Shown: positions 25,971 through 35,528, counted from the stretch's first letter. The stretch: DNA of 64,000 nucleotides from Phyllobacterium bourgognense (GCF_003337575.1 NZ_QPJM01000002.1:248001-312000); one strand, 5' to 3'. The notes: a model not told the origin generated them from the letters alone. Translations and numbers: made by a program.

Positions 25971-27005
25971 CTAACCTCCTGTGACGCTCATGTGGCGGGA
26001 GACGGCAGGGCGATTGTGACGGCGGTCGATAATAAAATCATGGCCCTTCGGCTTGCGGCCGATTGCTTCGTCAATGGCAGAATTCAGAAGTTCGTTACCT
26101 TCTGACGCACGCAATGGTTCACGCAGGTCAGCAGCGTCTTCCTGGCCGAGGCACATGTAAAGCGTGCCGGTGCAGGTCAGACGTACCCGGTTGCAGCTCT
26201 CGCAGAAATTGTGTGTCATCGGTGTGATGAAGCCGACACGCCCGCCGGTTTCCTCGATCTCGACATAGCGCGCGGGCCCGCCGGTCTTGTAGGCGATGTC
26301 GTTCAAGGTGAACTCTTCGCTGAGTTTGGCCCGAAGCAGCGACAGAGGCAGGTACTGGTCTGTACGATCGAGATCGATTTCACCCATTGGCATGGTTTCG
26401 ATCAGCGTCAAGTCCATACCGCGGCCATGAGCCCAGCGAATCATCTCTGGAATCTCGTGATCGTTGAAGCCTTTAAGAGCGACTGCATTCAGCTTGACTT
26501 TGATGCCGGCTTCTTGCGCAGCGTTGATGCCTTCCATAACCCGGCTGAAGTCACCCCAGCGAGTAATGGCACGGAATTTCTCAGGATCCAGTGTATCCAG
26601 CGATACGTTTATACGTTGGACGCCATGGCCGGCCAACTCAGGCGCAAAGCGTGCGAGCTGCGAGCCGTTCGTGGTGAGGGTCAACTCTTCGAGCGCACCC
26701 GACTGCAGATGACGTGAAAGCTCTCCGATCAGATGAATGATATTCTTGCGAACCAGCGGCTCCCCGCCCGTAAGACGCAGTTTTTTCACGCCCTTCTCGA
26801 TGAATGCCGTGCAAAGCCGATCCAGTTCCTCTAGCGTCAGCAGATCCTTCTTTGGCAGGAACGTCATGTGTTCCGACATGCAATACGTGCACCGGAAATC
26901 GCAGCGATCCGTCACCGATACGCGCAAATAGCTGATCGTTCGCCCGAAAGGGTCGATCATGGGGGCCTGATGTGCCGTCGTATCGAGCAATGCAAGGTGA
27001 TCCAA
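25971..27005 (-). CDS. moaA: MoaA, GTP 3',8-cyclase
   Basis: This 344-residue radical SAM enzyme performs the first step of molybdenum cofactor synthesis. The N-terminal cluster motif [11 protein letters not shown], the GGEPLVRKN segment and the C-terminal cluster motif [20 protein letters not shown] are all visible. The protein ends SVTGG; MoaA proteins need this terminal double Gly. The start is TTG 27005, chosen because GGAGGA lies five bases upstream, whereas the ATG at 26960 has none. Confidence 0.95.
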   Translation of the reverse strand: MDHLALLDTTAHQAPMIDPFGRTISYLRVSVTDRCDFRCTYCMSEHMTFLPKKDLLTLEELDRLCTAFIEKGVKKLRLTGGEPLVRKNIIHLIGELSRHLQSGALEELTLTTNGSQLARFAPELAGHGVQRINVSLDTLDPEKFRAITRWGDFSRVMEGINAAQEAGIKVKLNAVALKGFNDHEIPEMIRWAHGRGMDLTLIETMPMGEIDLDRTDQYLPLSLLRAKLSEEFTLNDIAYKTGGPARYVEIEETGGRVGFITPMTHNFCESCNRVRLTCTGTLYMCLGQEDAADLREPLRASEGNELLNSAIDEAIGRKPKGHDFIIDRRHNRPAVSRHMSVTGG

Positions 27006-27172
27006 GAGCTTCCTCCTACCAAAGAGATAGGGTGCCGGCTTCCAATTGTCCAGCCGTCGGACAAGACAACCGCCGAGATTCAATTATAGCACTTTTCGTA
27101 CCGCCACGATTTGCTAGCTTGCGGGGATCGATCCTTGTTCTTACAGAAGAGGGAGCACGAGGAGCGTTCGCG

Positions 27173-27553
27173 ATGACTGATGCCTGGCCCAAAGAACTAC
27201 GCGTAAGCAAAGACCGCCGATCACTCACGATCGTCTTCGACAATGGCGAAAGCTATGTGCTTACGTCGGAGCTTTTGCGGGTTGCATCACCTTCGGCGGA
27301 AGTACAAGGGCACTCACCCGAACAGCGCCAGACGGTGCCAGGCAAAATAAATGTCGAGATTGCCAAGATGGAACCCGTTGGAAATTATGCCGTGCGCATC
27401 ATTTTCGACGATATGCACGATACCGGCCTGTTCAGTTGGGACTATTTGATCGATCTTGGCCGTAACAAGGATATACGCTGGCAGGCCTATCTCGATGAAC
27501 TTACCGAGAAGGGTTTAAGCCGCGAACCATTCACGCCGAGGCGAGTGACCTGA
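27173..27553 (+). CDS. DUF971 (gamma-butyrobetaine hydroxylase-like N-terminal) protein
   Basis: A 126-residue single-domain protein: WPKELRVSKDRRSLTIVFDN at the start, YVLTSELLRVASPSAEVQGH near residue 25, and VGNYAVRIIFDDMHDTGLFSW, then DYLIDLG near 85. This domain is also found fused to P-loop iron-sulfur carrier proteins in plants, so a role near iron-sulfur assembly is an inference. The ATG at 27173 has GAGGAG eight bases upstream. It is divergent from moaA, a radical SAM enzyme that needs iron-sulfur clusters. Confidence 0.87.
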   Translation: MTDAWPKELRVSKDRRSLTIVFDNGESYVLTSELLRVASPSAEVQGHSPEQRQTVPGKINVEIAKMEPVGNYAVRIIFDDMHDTGLFSWDYLIDLGRNKDIRWQAYLDELTEKGLSREPFTPRRVT

Positions 27554-28089
27554 GTTACTTCAAGATAATGTCATGCGAATGCAGCCCGAGCAATTCCAGA
27601 ACCATAGGTTGCAGGAGATGACACGAACATACGCGCAGTGGGCGAGTGGTCCGATGGCCATTGCCGCCTTGGCGTTCGCGTTGACCCGCAAGAAATATTC
27701 TCTTGCTAAGTGTATTCCACGCATTTGCGGGTAGCATTAAAGAATTCATTCCAAGAACTGCTAAACACAACAGCGACATGCTGAAAAACTAGTTTACCTT
27801 GTTCTCCAATTCGATGCAGTGCCTCGATTCTTCTGGAATATTATTACGATTTTTGGGAATGAACTGGATTGCTCAACTATTTGTGTGATGAATTAACATG
27901 AAAGTGTGGGTGAATTGGGATAAATGTGTCAAAACCAGCACACAGCTTAAAATTGTGCCGCGGCGAGTTAATATTTGGGGGCGGGGCATTGTTAAAAGAT
28001 TCTAAATACGATGCGGTCAAACTGGCTACACACCTCATCAATGGCTCATGTTCATCCGTGGGCAACACAGTTCCAGCTGGGCACGCATC
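27554..28089. other. 536-base A/T-rich intergenic region
   Basis: No supported gene is found here. Base composition is clearly lower in G+C than the flanks, especially 27700-28000. Short minus-strand frames exist (27555-27779 and 27877-28068) but lack good ribosome sites. It should contain the promoter of the L,D-transpeptidase gene and could hold a small RNA. Confidence 0.5.
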
Positions 28090-30012
28090 ATGAATTCCCG
28101 TTCCAAAAAAAATGCAATCTTTCTGGCCGCGATGTTATCGGCCACGGTCGTCCCAATGGCGCCGGCATCAGCAGCCAATAACCTGATGGAACTGCTGTTC
28201 GGCAATCGCCGCGCCGAGTCGCGTCCTGTCGACCAAACACATCAGGTCCATCCTGGCAGGCTGCAGGATGCGAGCGTGCGGCGTCCGAACGCCCCTATCA
28301 AGCGCGTGGTCGTCACAGCGCCGACAAACTATGACTACAAGCCCGAAGGCTTGGTTCAGATCGATTTTTCGAAAGTGGATACACAAATCACGGCTTCAGC
28401 CGATCATGGCACGGATATCTCGCCATCAATGGCGATGGATGAGTTCGGTCTGAAGATCGACCATCTGAAGGCTGCTCATGTTCTTGCGGAAAAGGAGATA
28501 TCTGACGCGATTGTCTCATATTATGCCACGAAACAGCGCCCAATCTGGACGGCTTCTTATGATGTGACACGACAGGCGAAGGCGGTCGTGGCGCTTTTTG
28601 CAAAGGCTTCAGATGATGGTCTCGATCCACAAGATTACGCAGTTGCGGTCCCGAGTGACGATTACGACCGTGCCAACATACCAGCGCGATTGAAGGAGCT
28701 TGCAGATTTCGAGTTGTCGATGTCGGCACGAGCGCTGCGCTACGCCATGGATCAGGGTGAGGGTCGCATCAACCCAAACCGCCTCAGCGGGTTCCATGAC
28801 TTTGCTACGGGCCGTGTCAAGCCGCGCGAAGTGATCGAACAGCTCGCTTCGTCGAACGATCCCGCTGCGACGCTTGTTGCTTTCGAACCGCAGAATAAAT
28901 GGTATGCCGAGCTCAAACAAAATCTGCACGAGCTCGGTGATACCAATGAGCCGACTGTGAGCATTGCTCCCGCCACAATGATTCGTCCGGGCGACACAAG
29001 CCCTGAACTCCGCAATGTCGTAGCGCTGATCCGGGCAAAAGCGCCGCAGGACTATTTGGCAACGCACAAGATTGTGCTGGCCGCCCACGAAAACAGCTAT
29101 GTCTATGACGAGAGTCTCGTCGAAGCCATAAAGGATTTCCAGACCACACAAGGGCGCAAGGCCGACGGTATAATCGGCAGCAGCACCATCAAGTCGCTTC
29201 AAACTGAAACAACTCTGTCCAAACGGAACCGTATTCTTTATTCCATGGAGCGGCTGCGCTGGCTGCCGCATGATTTCGGCAAGCGCTATGTTTTTATAAA
29301 TCAGCCTGCCTACCGGGCCCAGTACTTCGATGACAACACAGAAAAACTGGCGATGAACATCGTGGTTGGATCACCCACGAACCAGACCTATTTCTTCGAT
29401 GATACGATCGAGACTGTTGTCTTCAATCCATCCTGGGGGGTGCCGCGTTCGATCATTCTCAACGAGATGATGCCGAAAATACTCAGCAATCCGTCCTATC
29501 TCGAAAATAGTGGATACGAGGTCTATGACAAGTCGGGTCGCGTGGTTCCGTCGAGCTCGATCAATTGGTATCAGGTTGCTTCAAATGGCGGGGGCGTTGG
29601 CATTCGCCAGAAGCCGAGCCTGGACAATGCTCTCGGGGAACTGAAGATACTCTTCCCGAATAGTCACGACATCTACATGCATGACACGCCGGCCAAATCA
29701 TATTTCAAGCGGGACATGCGGGCATTAAGCCATGGCTGTATCCGCCTGGAGCGCCCACGTGACATGGCCGCGGCGGTGCTCGGCGTTCCGGTCGAAGATC
29801 TGAAACAGTACTTCGGCAAAAACGAACGCAGCGTCAAGGTAAAGGACCAGTTGCCGGTCTACGTGTCCTATTTCACTGCGTGGCCAGACGCGACGACGGG
29901 CGAGATCAAGTATTACGACGACGTCTATGAGCGCGACGCTTATCTCGAAAAGGCTTTCGTCAAGACGCGGGCAATGCGACAGGCAACAAGCGTCCAGACT
30001 GCGAAACTATAA
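28090..30012 (+). CDS. L,D-transpeptidase, YcbB-like, with peptidoglycan-binding domain
   Basis: A 640-residue periplasmic enzyme that makes 3-3 peptidoglycan cross-links or anchors proteins to the wall. It has a signal peptide (about residues 1-30), a scaffold domain (ISDAIVSYYATKQRPIW near 145), a peptidoglycan-binding domain (VEAIKDFQTTQGRKADGIIG near 355) and a YkuD catalytic domain with SHGCIRLERP, catalytic Cys550. This order matches the YcbB/LdtD class. The ATG at 28090 gives the right signal peptide; an in-frame ATG at 28048 adds 14 residues. It ends 11 bases from the convergent Anbu gene. Confidence 0.9.
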   Translation: MNSRSKKNAIFLAAMLSATVVPMAPASAANNLMELLFGNRRAESRPVDQTHQVHPGRLQDASVRRPNAPIKRVVVTAPTNYDYKPEGLVQIDFSKVDTQITASADHGTDISPSMAMDEFGLKIDHLKAAHVLAEKEISDAIVSYYATKQRPIWTASYDVTRQAKAVVALFAKASDDGLDPQDYAVAVPSDDYDRANIPARLKELADFELSMSARALRYAMDQGEGRINPNRLSGFHDFATGRVKPREVIEQLASSNDPAATLVAFEPQNKWYAELKQNLHELGDTNEPTVSIAPATMIRPGDTSPELRNVVALIRAKAPQDYLATHKIVLAAHENSYVYDESLVEAIKDFQTTQGRKADGIIGSSTIKSLQTETTLSKRNRILYSMERLRWLPHDFGKRYVFINQPAYRAQYFDDNTEKLAMNIVVGSPTNQTYFFDDTIETVVFNPSWGVPRSIILNEMMPKILSNPSYLENSGYEVYDKSGRVVPSSSINWYQVASNGGGVGIRQKPSLDNALGELKILFPNSHDIYMHDTPAKSYFKRDMRALSHGCIRLERPRDMAAAVLGVPVEDLKQYFGKNERSVKVKDQLPVYVSYFTAWPDATTGEIKYYDDVYERDAYLEKAFVKTRAMRQATSVQTAKL

Positions 30013-30023
30013 AGGCAGCGCCC

Positions 30024-30761
30024 CTAGTCGTTTTTGATTTCGAAAGGTGGCAGGCTTTGGAATGCAAGTTTCAAGGCCTGTGACCAACCATCTGAAATCA
30101 TTTCATAATAAGGATCATGGCGTTCGATGCGTTTTTCGAAACCAAGCTTGAGACTGTCCGACTCGTAGAACTGTAAGTCCAGCGGCAGGCCGACTGACAG
30201 ATTGGACTTCAACGTCGAATCGAAAGAAACCAGCAACAGCTTGGTCGCTTCCTCGAAAGTCAGCGCGGGGTCGTAGGACCGCACAATAATCGGCTTTCCG
30301 TATTTGTGCTCACCGATTTGGAAGAAGGGTGTGTCCGGCGTCGCTTCAATGAAATTCCCCTCAGGATAAATCAGGAAAAGCCGCGGATCGCCGCCTTTGA
30401 TCTGACCTCCAAGGATAATCGAGGCGCCGAATGAATCGGCGCGCTGCCCGCCGGAATCCACCTCGTCGATGACATGTCGTATTGTATCGCCAACAAGCCT
30501 TGCCGTCTGGAACATCGATGGCATTTCGTAGATCGATGGCGACCGTTCGGACGGCTCCTTGGTGCGTTCATTCAGGATGCTGATGACCGCTTGGGTCGTT
30601 GCCAGGTTACCAGAAGAAACCAGCGTGATAACGCGGTCGCCCGTCTTGGCCCACGTATACATTTTCTTGAATGTGGAGATATTGTCGACACCAGCATTTG
30701 TTCTGGTGTCAGACATGAACACAAGGCCGCGGTCCAGTTTGAGCCCCACGCAGTAAGTCAT
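30024..30761 (-). CDS. Anbu, proteasome-type protease
   Basis: A 245-residue Ntn-hydrolase of the Anbu family, related to HslV and proteasome beta subunits. The protein starts MTYCVGLKLDRGLVFMSDTR; removal of Met would expose Thr1, with Asp17 in SDTRT and Lys31/Lys32 in STFKKM as further catalytic candidates. It is the last gene of a four-gene minus-strand operon with transglutaminase, alpha-E and ATP-grasp genes, a known association. Anbu assembles into ring or helix-like oligomers, and its natural substrate is not established. Confidence 0.92.
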   Translation of the reverse strand: MTYCVGLKLDRGLVFMSDTRTNAGVDNISTFKKMYTWAKTGDRVITLVSSGNLATTQAVISILNERTKEPSERSPSIYEMPSMFQTARLVGDTIRHVIDEVDSGGQRADSFGASIILGGQIKGGDPRLFLIYPEGNFIEATPDTPFFQIGEHKYGKPIIVRSYDPALTFEEATKLLLVSFDSTLKSNLSVGLPLDLQFYESDSLKLGFEKRIERHDPYYEMISDGWSQALKLAFQSLPPFEIKND

Positions 30762-30791
30762 AGCGAATCCCGAATCCCGATAGCAGAGCGA

Positions 30792-31589
30792 TTACTGCTC
30801 TACATTGACCTCTACGGCAAGCGATTCAATGCCCGGTCCAAAGCGGATACCGGAAACTGGTGCCGCTTCGCGGTAGTCGAGGCCACAAGCCAGACGCACA
30901 TAGGTTTCATCCGGACATATATCGTTGGCCGCGTCGAACCCCACCCAGCCCAGTCCTTCTATATGTGCCTCTGCCCACGCGTGGCTTGCCGTCTGTTCAA
31001 TCGTGTTGTTCAGCATGAGATAGCCGGACACGTAACGGGCGGGAATGTTGAGCAAGCGTGCGGTAGAAATGAAAACATGGGTATGGTCCTGGCAGACGCC
31101 TTTGCCGTTGAGAAACGCTTCCTCGGCCGTCGTGCTGATGTTGGTAGTGCCTGGTGTGTAGACCATTTTCTGATGCAATAGTGCCATCAGTTCGTGCATG
31201 ATTGCCAGTTTGTCGGTCTTGGCCGGCAAGCTTGCTGCCAATTCGCGGATCGAGTCGCCCGGTTTGGTCAGGTCCGTTTCACGCTCGTAGAGCCATATCG
31301 GCATGAAATTATAGACCTTGCCGAGAACGCCTGTGCGATCCTCGGTTTCGACGTGGCCTTCAGCGCGTATCACCAGTTCCTCGATGTCGCGATCAAGCCG
31401 TATCAGCATGGTGCGATTGCCATAGCCGTCGCGGTAGTTCGCTTCCTGCGTCGCGCCCTCCACATTGAGCGCCCAATCGATGACTTTTTGGCCCGGGCTG
31501 CTCTGTGGATGCATCCGCAATCGCAGCACCGAATAATGAACCGGAGCGTCGTAACGATAGCGGGAGTTGTGCTGGATATTCAAAAGCAT
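30792..31589 (-). CDS. Transglutaminase-like cysteine peptidase family protein
   Basis: A 265-residue protein with an N-terminal beta domain (MLLNIQHNSRYRYDAPVHYS) and a transglutaminase-like core. The triad candidates are Cys166 in GKGVCQDHTHV, His203 in ASHAWAEAHIEG and Asp219 in GFDAAND. Bacterial members usually act as peptidases or amidotransferases. ATG 31589 gives the family N-terminus; a TTG at 31598 would overlap the alpha-E stop by 4 bases and is possible. The Anbu gene follows after 30 bases. Confidence 0.9.
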   Translation of the reverse strand: MLLNIQHNSRYRYDAPVHYSVLRLRMHPQSSPGQKVIDWALNVEGATQEANYRDGYGNRTMLIRLDRDIEELVIRAEGHVETEDRTGVLGKVYNFMPIWLYERETDLTKPGDSIRELAASLPAKTDKLAIMHELMALLHQKMVYTPGTTNISTTAEEAFLNGKGVCQDHTHVFISTARLLNIPARYVSGYLMLNNTIEQTASHAWAEAHIEGLGWVGFDAANDICPDETYVRLACGLDYREAAPVSGIRFGPGIESLAVEVNVEQ

Positions 31590-31594
31590 GATCT

Positions 31595-32536
31595 TCAATC
31601 AAAATTGTATGCGTGAGCAATCTTGCTGCTCAAGCTGTTCGTTTGATAAATGAGATCGCTCAGGAATTCGTGTAGTCCATTGTCAAAAATGGTGCGGATC
31701 TCATTGTGCTCTAGCCGGGTCATAATACCCTCGGACATGTCATGGCATTCGTGCCGCTTGCCGTAGTCGAGGGCAAGGTATTTCAGATTATCGACGATAT
31801 TGGAGTAGCAGAAATTCAGGGACCGGGGCATCCTTGAATTCAAGATCAGATAATCCGCAATGTTCACGGGATTGTATTCGACATCATAGACCCAGCGATA
31901 AGAGCGGTGTGCGGAGACGGACCGCAGGATAGATTCCCATTGGAAGTTGTCGAGGGTGGTCCCAACATATGAAATCGAGGGAAGCAGCACGTAATATTTA
32001 ACGTCGAGAATGCGCGCGGTGTTATCCGCCCGCTCGATGAAAGTGCCAATGCGTGCGAAATTGAAAATCTCGTTGCGCAGCATCGTTCCATGAAAAGCAC
32101 CGCGGATAATCGCCGTTTCGCGCTTGATCTGATCGAGAACACGCGGGAGGTCGGTTTCGGGGATATTCGATGCCAGTGTCGATTTGAGCACCATCCAGGT
32201 CTCGTTGACGCTTTCCCAGGCCTCACGCGTTAGCGCAGTGCGCACCATGCGTGCATTGGATCGCGCGGTTTCAACACAAGCCATGACGCTCGAGGGATTA
32301 CTCAGATCACGCAACAGGAAATCGGAGACCAGGCTGGCATTATACTCCTTATATTTGCTGTCATAGCCGATCTTCACTCCCGCACTCATCAATACGGAGG
32401 ACCATTCCTCGGGCGCGTCGGACGTTTTCGTCAGTGCCATTCGCAGTCCGGCATCGATGAGCCGTGCCATATTCTCTGCCCGCTCAATATAACGGAACAT
32501 CCAGTAGAGACCATTTGCGGTGCGGCCAAGAAGCAT
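31595..32536 (-). CDS. Alpha-E domain protein
   Basis: A 313-residue all-helical alpha-E protein with the diagnostic start MLLGRTANGLYWMFRYIERA and ENMARLIDAGLRM. The biochemical function is unknown, and the domain occurs almost only beside ATP-grasp, transglutaminase and Anbu genes, sometimes fused to them, which implies a shared reaction. Conserved acidic and Arg residues in the helices suggest a binding role. It is placed second in the operon, 68 bases after the ATP-grasp gene. Confidence 0.9.
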   Translation of the reverse strand: MLLGRTANGLYWMFRYIERAENMARLIDAGLRMALTKTSDAPEEWSSVLMSAGVKIGYDSKYKEYNASLVSDFLLRDLSNPSSVMACVETARSNARMVRTALTREAWESVNETWMVLKSTLASNIPETDLPRVLDQIKRETAIIRGAFHGTMLRNEIFNFARIGTFIERADNTARILDVKYYVLLPSISYVGTTLDNFQWESILRSVSAHRSYRWVYDVEYNPVNIADYLILNSRMPRSLNFCYSNIVDNLKYLALDYGKRHECHDMSEGIMTRLEHNEIRTIFDNGLHEFLSDLIYQTNSLSSKIAHAYNFD

Positions 32537-32604
32537 TTTCTAGTCGTATCCTTTTTGTAGTTCCGGAACCGTCTTGAGCGATTCTTATTCCCCTCAGAAC
32601 AAGT

Positions 32605-34017
32605 CTAGTCGTCCAGCACCCAGGTATCCTTCGTACCTCCACCTTGACTGGAATTGACCACGAGCGAGCCCTCTTTCAATGCGACACGCGTCAAACCGCC
32701 AGGTGTGATGCGTATGCGGTCAGATACGAGCACGAAGGGTCGCAAATCCACGTGGCGCGGCGCCAAACCTTTTTCGGTCATGATCGGCGTTGTCGAAAGC
32801 GCAAGCGTTGGTTGTGCGATGTAGTTTTTCGGATTGGCCTTCAGTTTAAGAGCGAAGGCCTCGCATTCCTTCTTGGAAGCCGCCGGACCGACGAGCATCC
32901 CGTATCCGCCGGAGCCGTGAACTTCCTTGACCACGAGATCAGAGAGGTTTTCGAGCACATACTTGAGCGTGTCCGGTTCCGAGCAGCGATGCGTCGGTAC
33001 ATTTTCCAAAATCGCCTTGCGTCCTGTGTAGAATTCAACGATCTCCGGCATATAGGAGTAGAGCGCCTTGTCGTCGGCAATCCCCGTGCCGGGCGCGTTG
33101 GCAATCGTGATGTTCCCCGAACGATAGACATCCATGATTCCGGCAACGCCGAGAGCTGAATCGCGGCGGAAGGTGAGGGGATCGAGGAATGAATCGTCAA
33201 CCCGCCTGTAAAGAACATCTATGGCGCGGTTGCCTTCTGTCGTCCGCATGACGACCTTGCCATTCTCAATCTTGAGGTCGCTCCCCTCGACGAGTTCGAC
33301 ACCCATCTGATCGGCGAGAAAGGCGTGTTCGAAGTAGGCGGAGTTGTAGATGCCTGGCGTCAGAACCGCGATGGTGGGCGTATCCTTGCAGCCGGGCGGA
33401 GCAACCGCCGCCAACGATTGCCGTAGCAGCTTGGGGTATGTCTCGACGGGACGCACCTTGATCTGCTGGAACAGCTCTGGAAACAGCTGCATCATCGTTT
33501 CGCGGTTTTCCAGCATGTATGAAACGCCGGAAGGTGTGCGCGCATTGTCTTCCAGAACATAAAATTGGTTCTCTTCTGTCCTGACGATGTCGACGCCGAT
33601 GATATGCGTGTAGACGTTTCCCGGTGGCCTAAACCCCACCATTTCCGGCAGATAGGCATCATTGTGGGTGAAAAGTTCGCGTGGAATGCGGCCAGCGCGG
33701 ATAATCTCCTGGCGGTGATAGATATCATCAAGAAACGCGTTGAGCGCCATGACGCGCTGCTCGATGCCCTGTGACAGCCGGCGCCATTCATTGCCGGTGA
33801 TAATGCGGGGAATGATATCGAATGGGATAAGGCGTTCGGCAGCTTCCTCGTCGCCATAGACCGCAAATGTAATCCCGGTCTTGCGAAAAACGTTCTCGGC
33901 ATCAAGCGACTTTTGAGCCAACCGCTCGGGATTCTGCGTATCAAGCCAGCATTTTAGCTGTTCATATGGCGGGCGCACTTCTCCGCCTGTTTTGATCATC
34001 TCATCAAATGGCTTCAC
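32605..34017 (-). CDS. Circularly permuted ATP-grasp type 2 protein
   Basis: A 470-residue ATP-grasp enzyme of the circularly permuted class (DUF404/407). Marks are GNEWRRLSQGIEQRVMALNA near residue 76, the EDNARTPSGVSYMLENRE segment near 155, and VVKEVHGSGGYGMLVGP near 360. ATP-grasp enzymes form amide or ester bonds via acyl phosphates, so a peptide-ligating role is inferred. It begins with GTG at 34017, supported by AAGGGGG five bases upstream, and leads the Anbu operon. Confidence 0.9.
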   Translation of the reverse strand: MKPFDEMIKTGGEVRPPYEQLKCWLDTQNPERLAQKSLDAENVFRKTGITFAVYGDEEAAERLIPFDIIPRIITGNEWRRLSQGIEQRVMALNAFLDDIYHRQEIIRAGRIPRELFTHNDAYLPEMVGFRPPGNVYTHIIGVDIVRTEENQFYVLEDNARTPSGVSYMLENRETMMQLFPELFQQIKVRPVETYPKLLRQSLAAVAPPGCKDTPTIAVLTPGIYNSAYFEHAFLADQMGVELVEGSDLKIENGKVVMRTTEGNRAIDVLYRRVDDSFLDPLTFRRDSALGVAGIMDVYRSGNITIANAPGTGIADDKALYSYMPEIVEFYTGRKAILENVPTHRCSEPDTLKYVLENLSDLVVKEVHGSGGYGMLVGPAASKKECEAFALKLKANPKNYIAQPTLALSTTPIMTEKGLAPRHVDLRPFVLVSDRIRITPGGLTRVALKEGSLVVNSSQGGGTKDTWVLDD

Positions 34018-34180
34018 TCAAACCCCCTTCATGTAAGCGTATTCAAGCGGGTTCGGCGGAAAATGCAAGCACATTCCAATGTTGAGGAATGACTCCGGAA
34101 GCACGGCTCAAAAATTAGGCAACTACAGTGCGATAGAGGCAGGCGCAATGCGCTTTTCGTCTAATACGTGAGCTGGTATT

Positions 34181-34219
34181 CAAAACAAAGGGCCCGTCTA
34201 CCACTGGTAAACGGGCCCT
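34181..34219 (-). terminator. Terminator of the BA14K gene
   Basis: A long near-perfect stem, AGGGCCCGT (34189-34197) with ACGGGCCCT (34211-34219), is extended inside by TACC/GGTA. On the minus strand it is followed by a T-rich tract. It lies 19 bases after the BA14K stop and insulates the Anbu operon promoter. Confidence 0.85.
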
Positions 34220-34237
34220 GGAATCATATCGTCAGGT

Positions 34238-34708
34238 TTAGTATGGCGATACGCATTGGCGACGTGGGCCGTAGTTGGGCTGATATGTATTGTCATAGGC
34301 CCTGTATGACCGATAGCGGTTGTAGCACCACTGCGTGTGCGCACTGCCGGCACGATAGACCGGACGAGGAGCGAGGGCGCTACCCACTATAACACCGGTA
34401 CCAAAGGCAGCCAGGGGGAACCAGGCGCCGTTGTAGTAGCGATAGCCCGGACGATAGTAATTGTATCCGCGGTATCCTCCATACCGATACCGGTCGCCAC
34501 GATAGTAGCGACCTCCACGATAGTAGCGATTGCCGTTCCAGTTTCGGCCGCCGCGATAATGCCGTCGGTATTGCACCTGCTCGATGTTGGCGCTCGTGGT
34601 TTCGATACTCAGCGGCGCAAGCGGCGCCGAAAATGCGGGTATCGGACCGACCGAGGTCAGTCCCGCCGACATCGCAAGTGCGGCAAGCATTGAAGTTAGT
34701 TTCCTCAA
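34238..34708 (-). CDS. BA14K family secreted protein
   Basis: A 156-residue protein related to the Brucella 14-kDa immunoreactive protein. It has a signal peptide (about residues 1-28, PAFSA), then a Tyr/Gly/Arg-rich region of YYRGGRYYRGDRYRYGG type, a short hydrophobic stretch (AAFGTGVIVGSALAPR) and the BA14K box HTQWCYNRYRSYRAYDNTYQ near the end. The start is TTG 34708, set by AGGAGG five bases upstream; the next ATG (34690) would shorten the signal peptide. It has its own terminator. The family is linked to lectin-like or envelope roles. Confidence 0.9.
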   Translation of the reverse strand: MRKLTSMLAALAMSAGLTSVGPIPAFSAPLAPLSIETTSANIEQVQYRRHYRGGRNWNGNRYYRGGRYYRGDRYRYGGYRGYNYYRPGYRYYNGAWFPLAAFGTGVIVGSALAPRPVYRAGSAHTQWCYNRYRSYRAYDNTYQPNYGPRRQCVSPY

Positions 34709-34844
34709 TTTTTCCTCCTGAAATCCCGGGACTGCGCCCGTTTCAATGTAAGAGCAAAAAAAAATCGGATGGAAGGCTAATCCTCAGCCCGACATCTGTA
34801 ACTGGTTAACGTTCGGATAAAAAAATCGTTCCAATTCAGTCGGT

Positions 34845-35528
34845 TCAAGCGTTAACTGCACCTATCAAATCGTCTGCAAGCTTTACCTTCAACTCACGAT
34901 AGTGTGAGATGATCCTGCTCGGTTCATAGGTTGCAACCGGTAGATCGGAGTAGCCGAAATCCACCGCGATTACAGGAATCCCCGCGGCCTTTGCCGTGTT
35001 GATATCCGTTTGGCTGTCACCGATCATCACAGCGCGCTCGGGGTCGCCGCCAGCCTTGCGGATGGTTTCAACCAGATGGCGCGGGTCAGGCTTGCGGAAG
35101 GCAAACGTGTCGGAACCGCAAATCGCACTGAATCGCGATGATTGACCAAGACCCGCCAGGAGGTTGACGGACAGGCCTTCAAACTTGTTGGTGCACACCG
35201 CCAGCAGATAGCCGGCGCTCGACAAGTCTTCCATTGCCTGTTCGGCACCTTCATAGAGCGCCGAGTGGCCAGGCATATTGGCACCGTAATGTTCGATGAA
35301 GATACCGACCAGCCAGTCAAGTTGTTCTGGGCTCAGCAGCTTTTGCTGTGCTTCGAATGCTCGTTCAATCATCACCCGTCCGCCTTGTCCGACATAACGG
35401 CGCAGCGTGACCGGATCGACCTTTTGCAGGCCTGTTTCTCCAAGGCAATGGTTGAGACTATCGAGCAGGTCGGGGGCGGTATCCACCAGAGTTCCGTCAA
35501 GATCAAATACGACAATGGGTTTGGACAT
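34845..35528 (-). CDS. gph: Phosphoglycolate phosphatase (HAD family)
   Basis: A 227-residue HAD hydrolase. Motif I is VFDLDGTLVDTAPD (nucleophile Asp9), motif II AVCTNK near residue 111, motif III FRKPDPRH near 150, and motif IV MIGDSQTDINTAKAAG near 168. The overall pattern matches Gph, which removes 2-phosphoglycolate formed by DNA repair or other chemistry. It is divergent from rpiA across a 200-base spacer. Another HAD phosphatase specificity cannot be excluded. Confidence 0.88.
   Translation of the reverse strand: MSKPIVVFDLDGTLVDTAPDLLDSLNHCLGETGLQKVDPVTLRRYVGQGGRVMIERAFEAQQKLLSPEQLDWLVGIFIEHYGANMPGHSALYEGAEQAMEDLSSAGYLLAVCTNKFEGLSVNLLAGLGQSSRFSAICGSDTFAFRKPDPRHLVETIRKAGGDPERAVMIGDSQTDINTAKAAGIPVIAVDFGYSDLPVATYEPSRIISHYRELKVKLADDLIGAVNA

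Noticed and set aside
27555-27779. Small minus-strand frame of 74 codons in the A/T-rich gap
   Set aside because: No convincing ribosome site, no recognisable features, and composition like non-coding flank. The same holds for 27877-28068.
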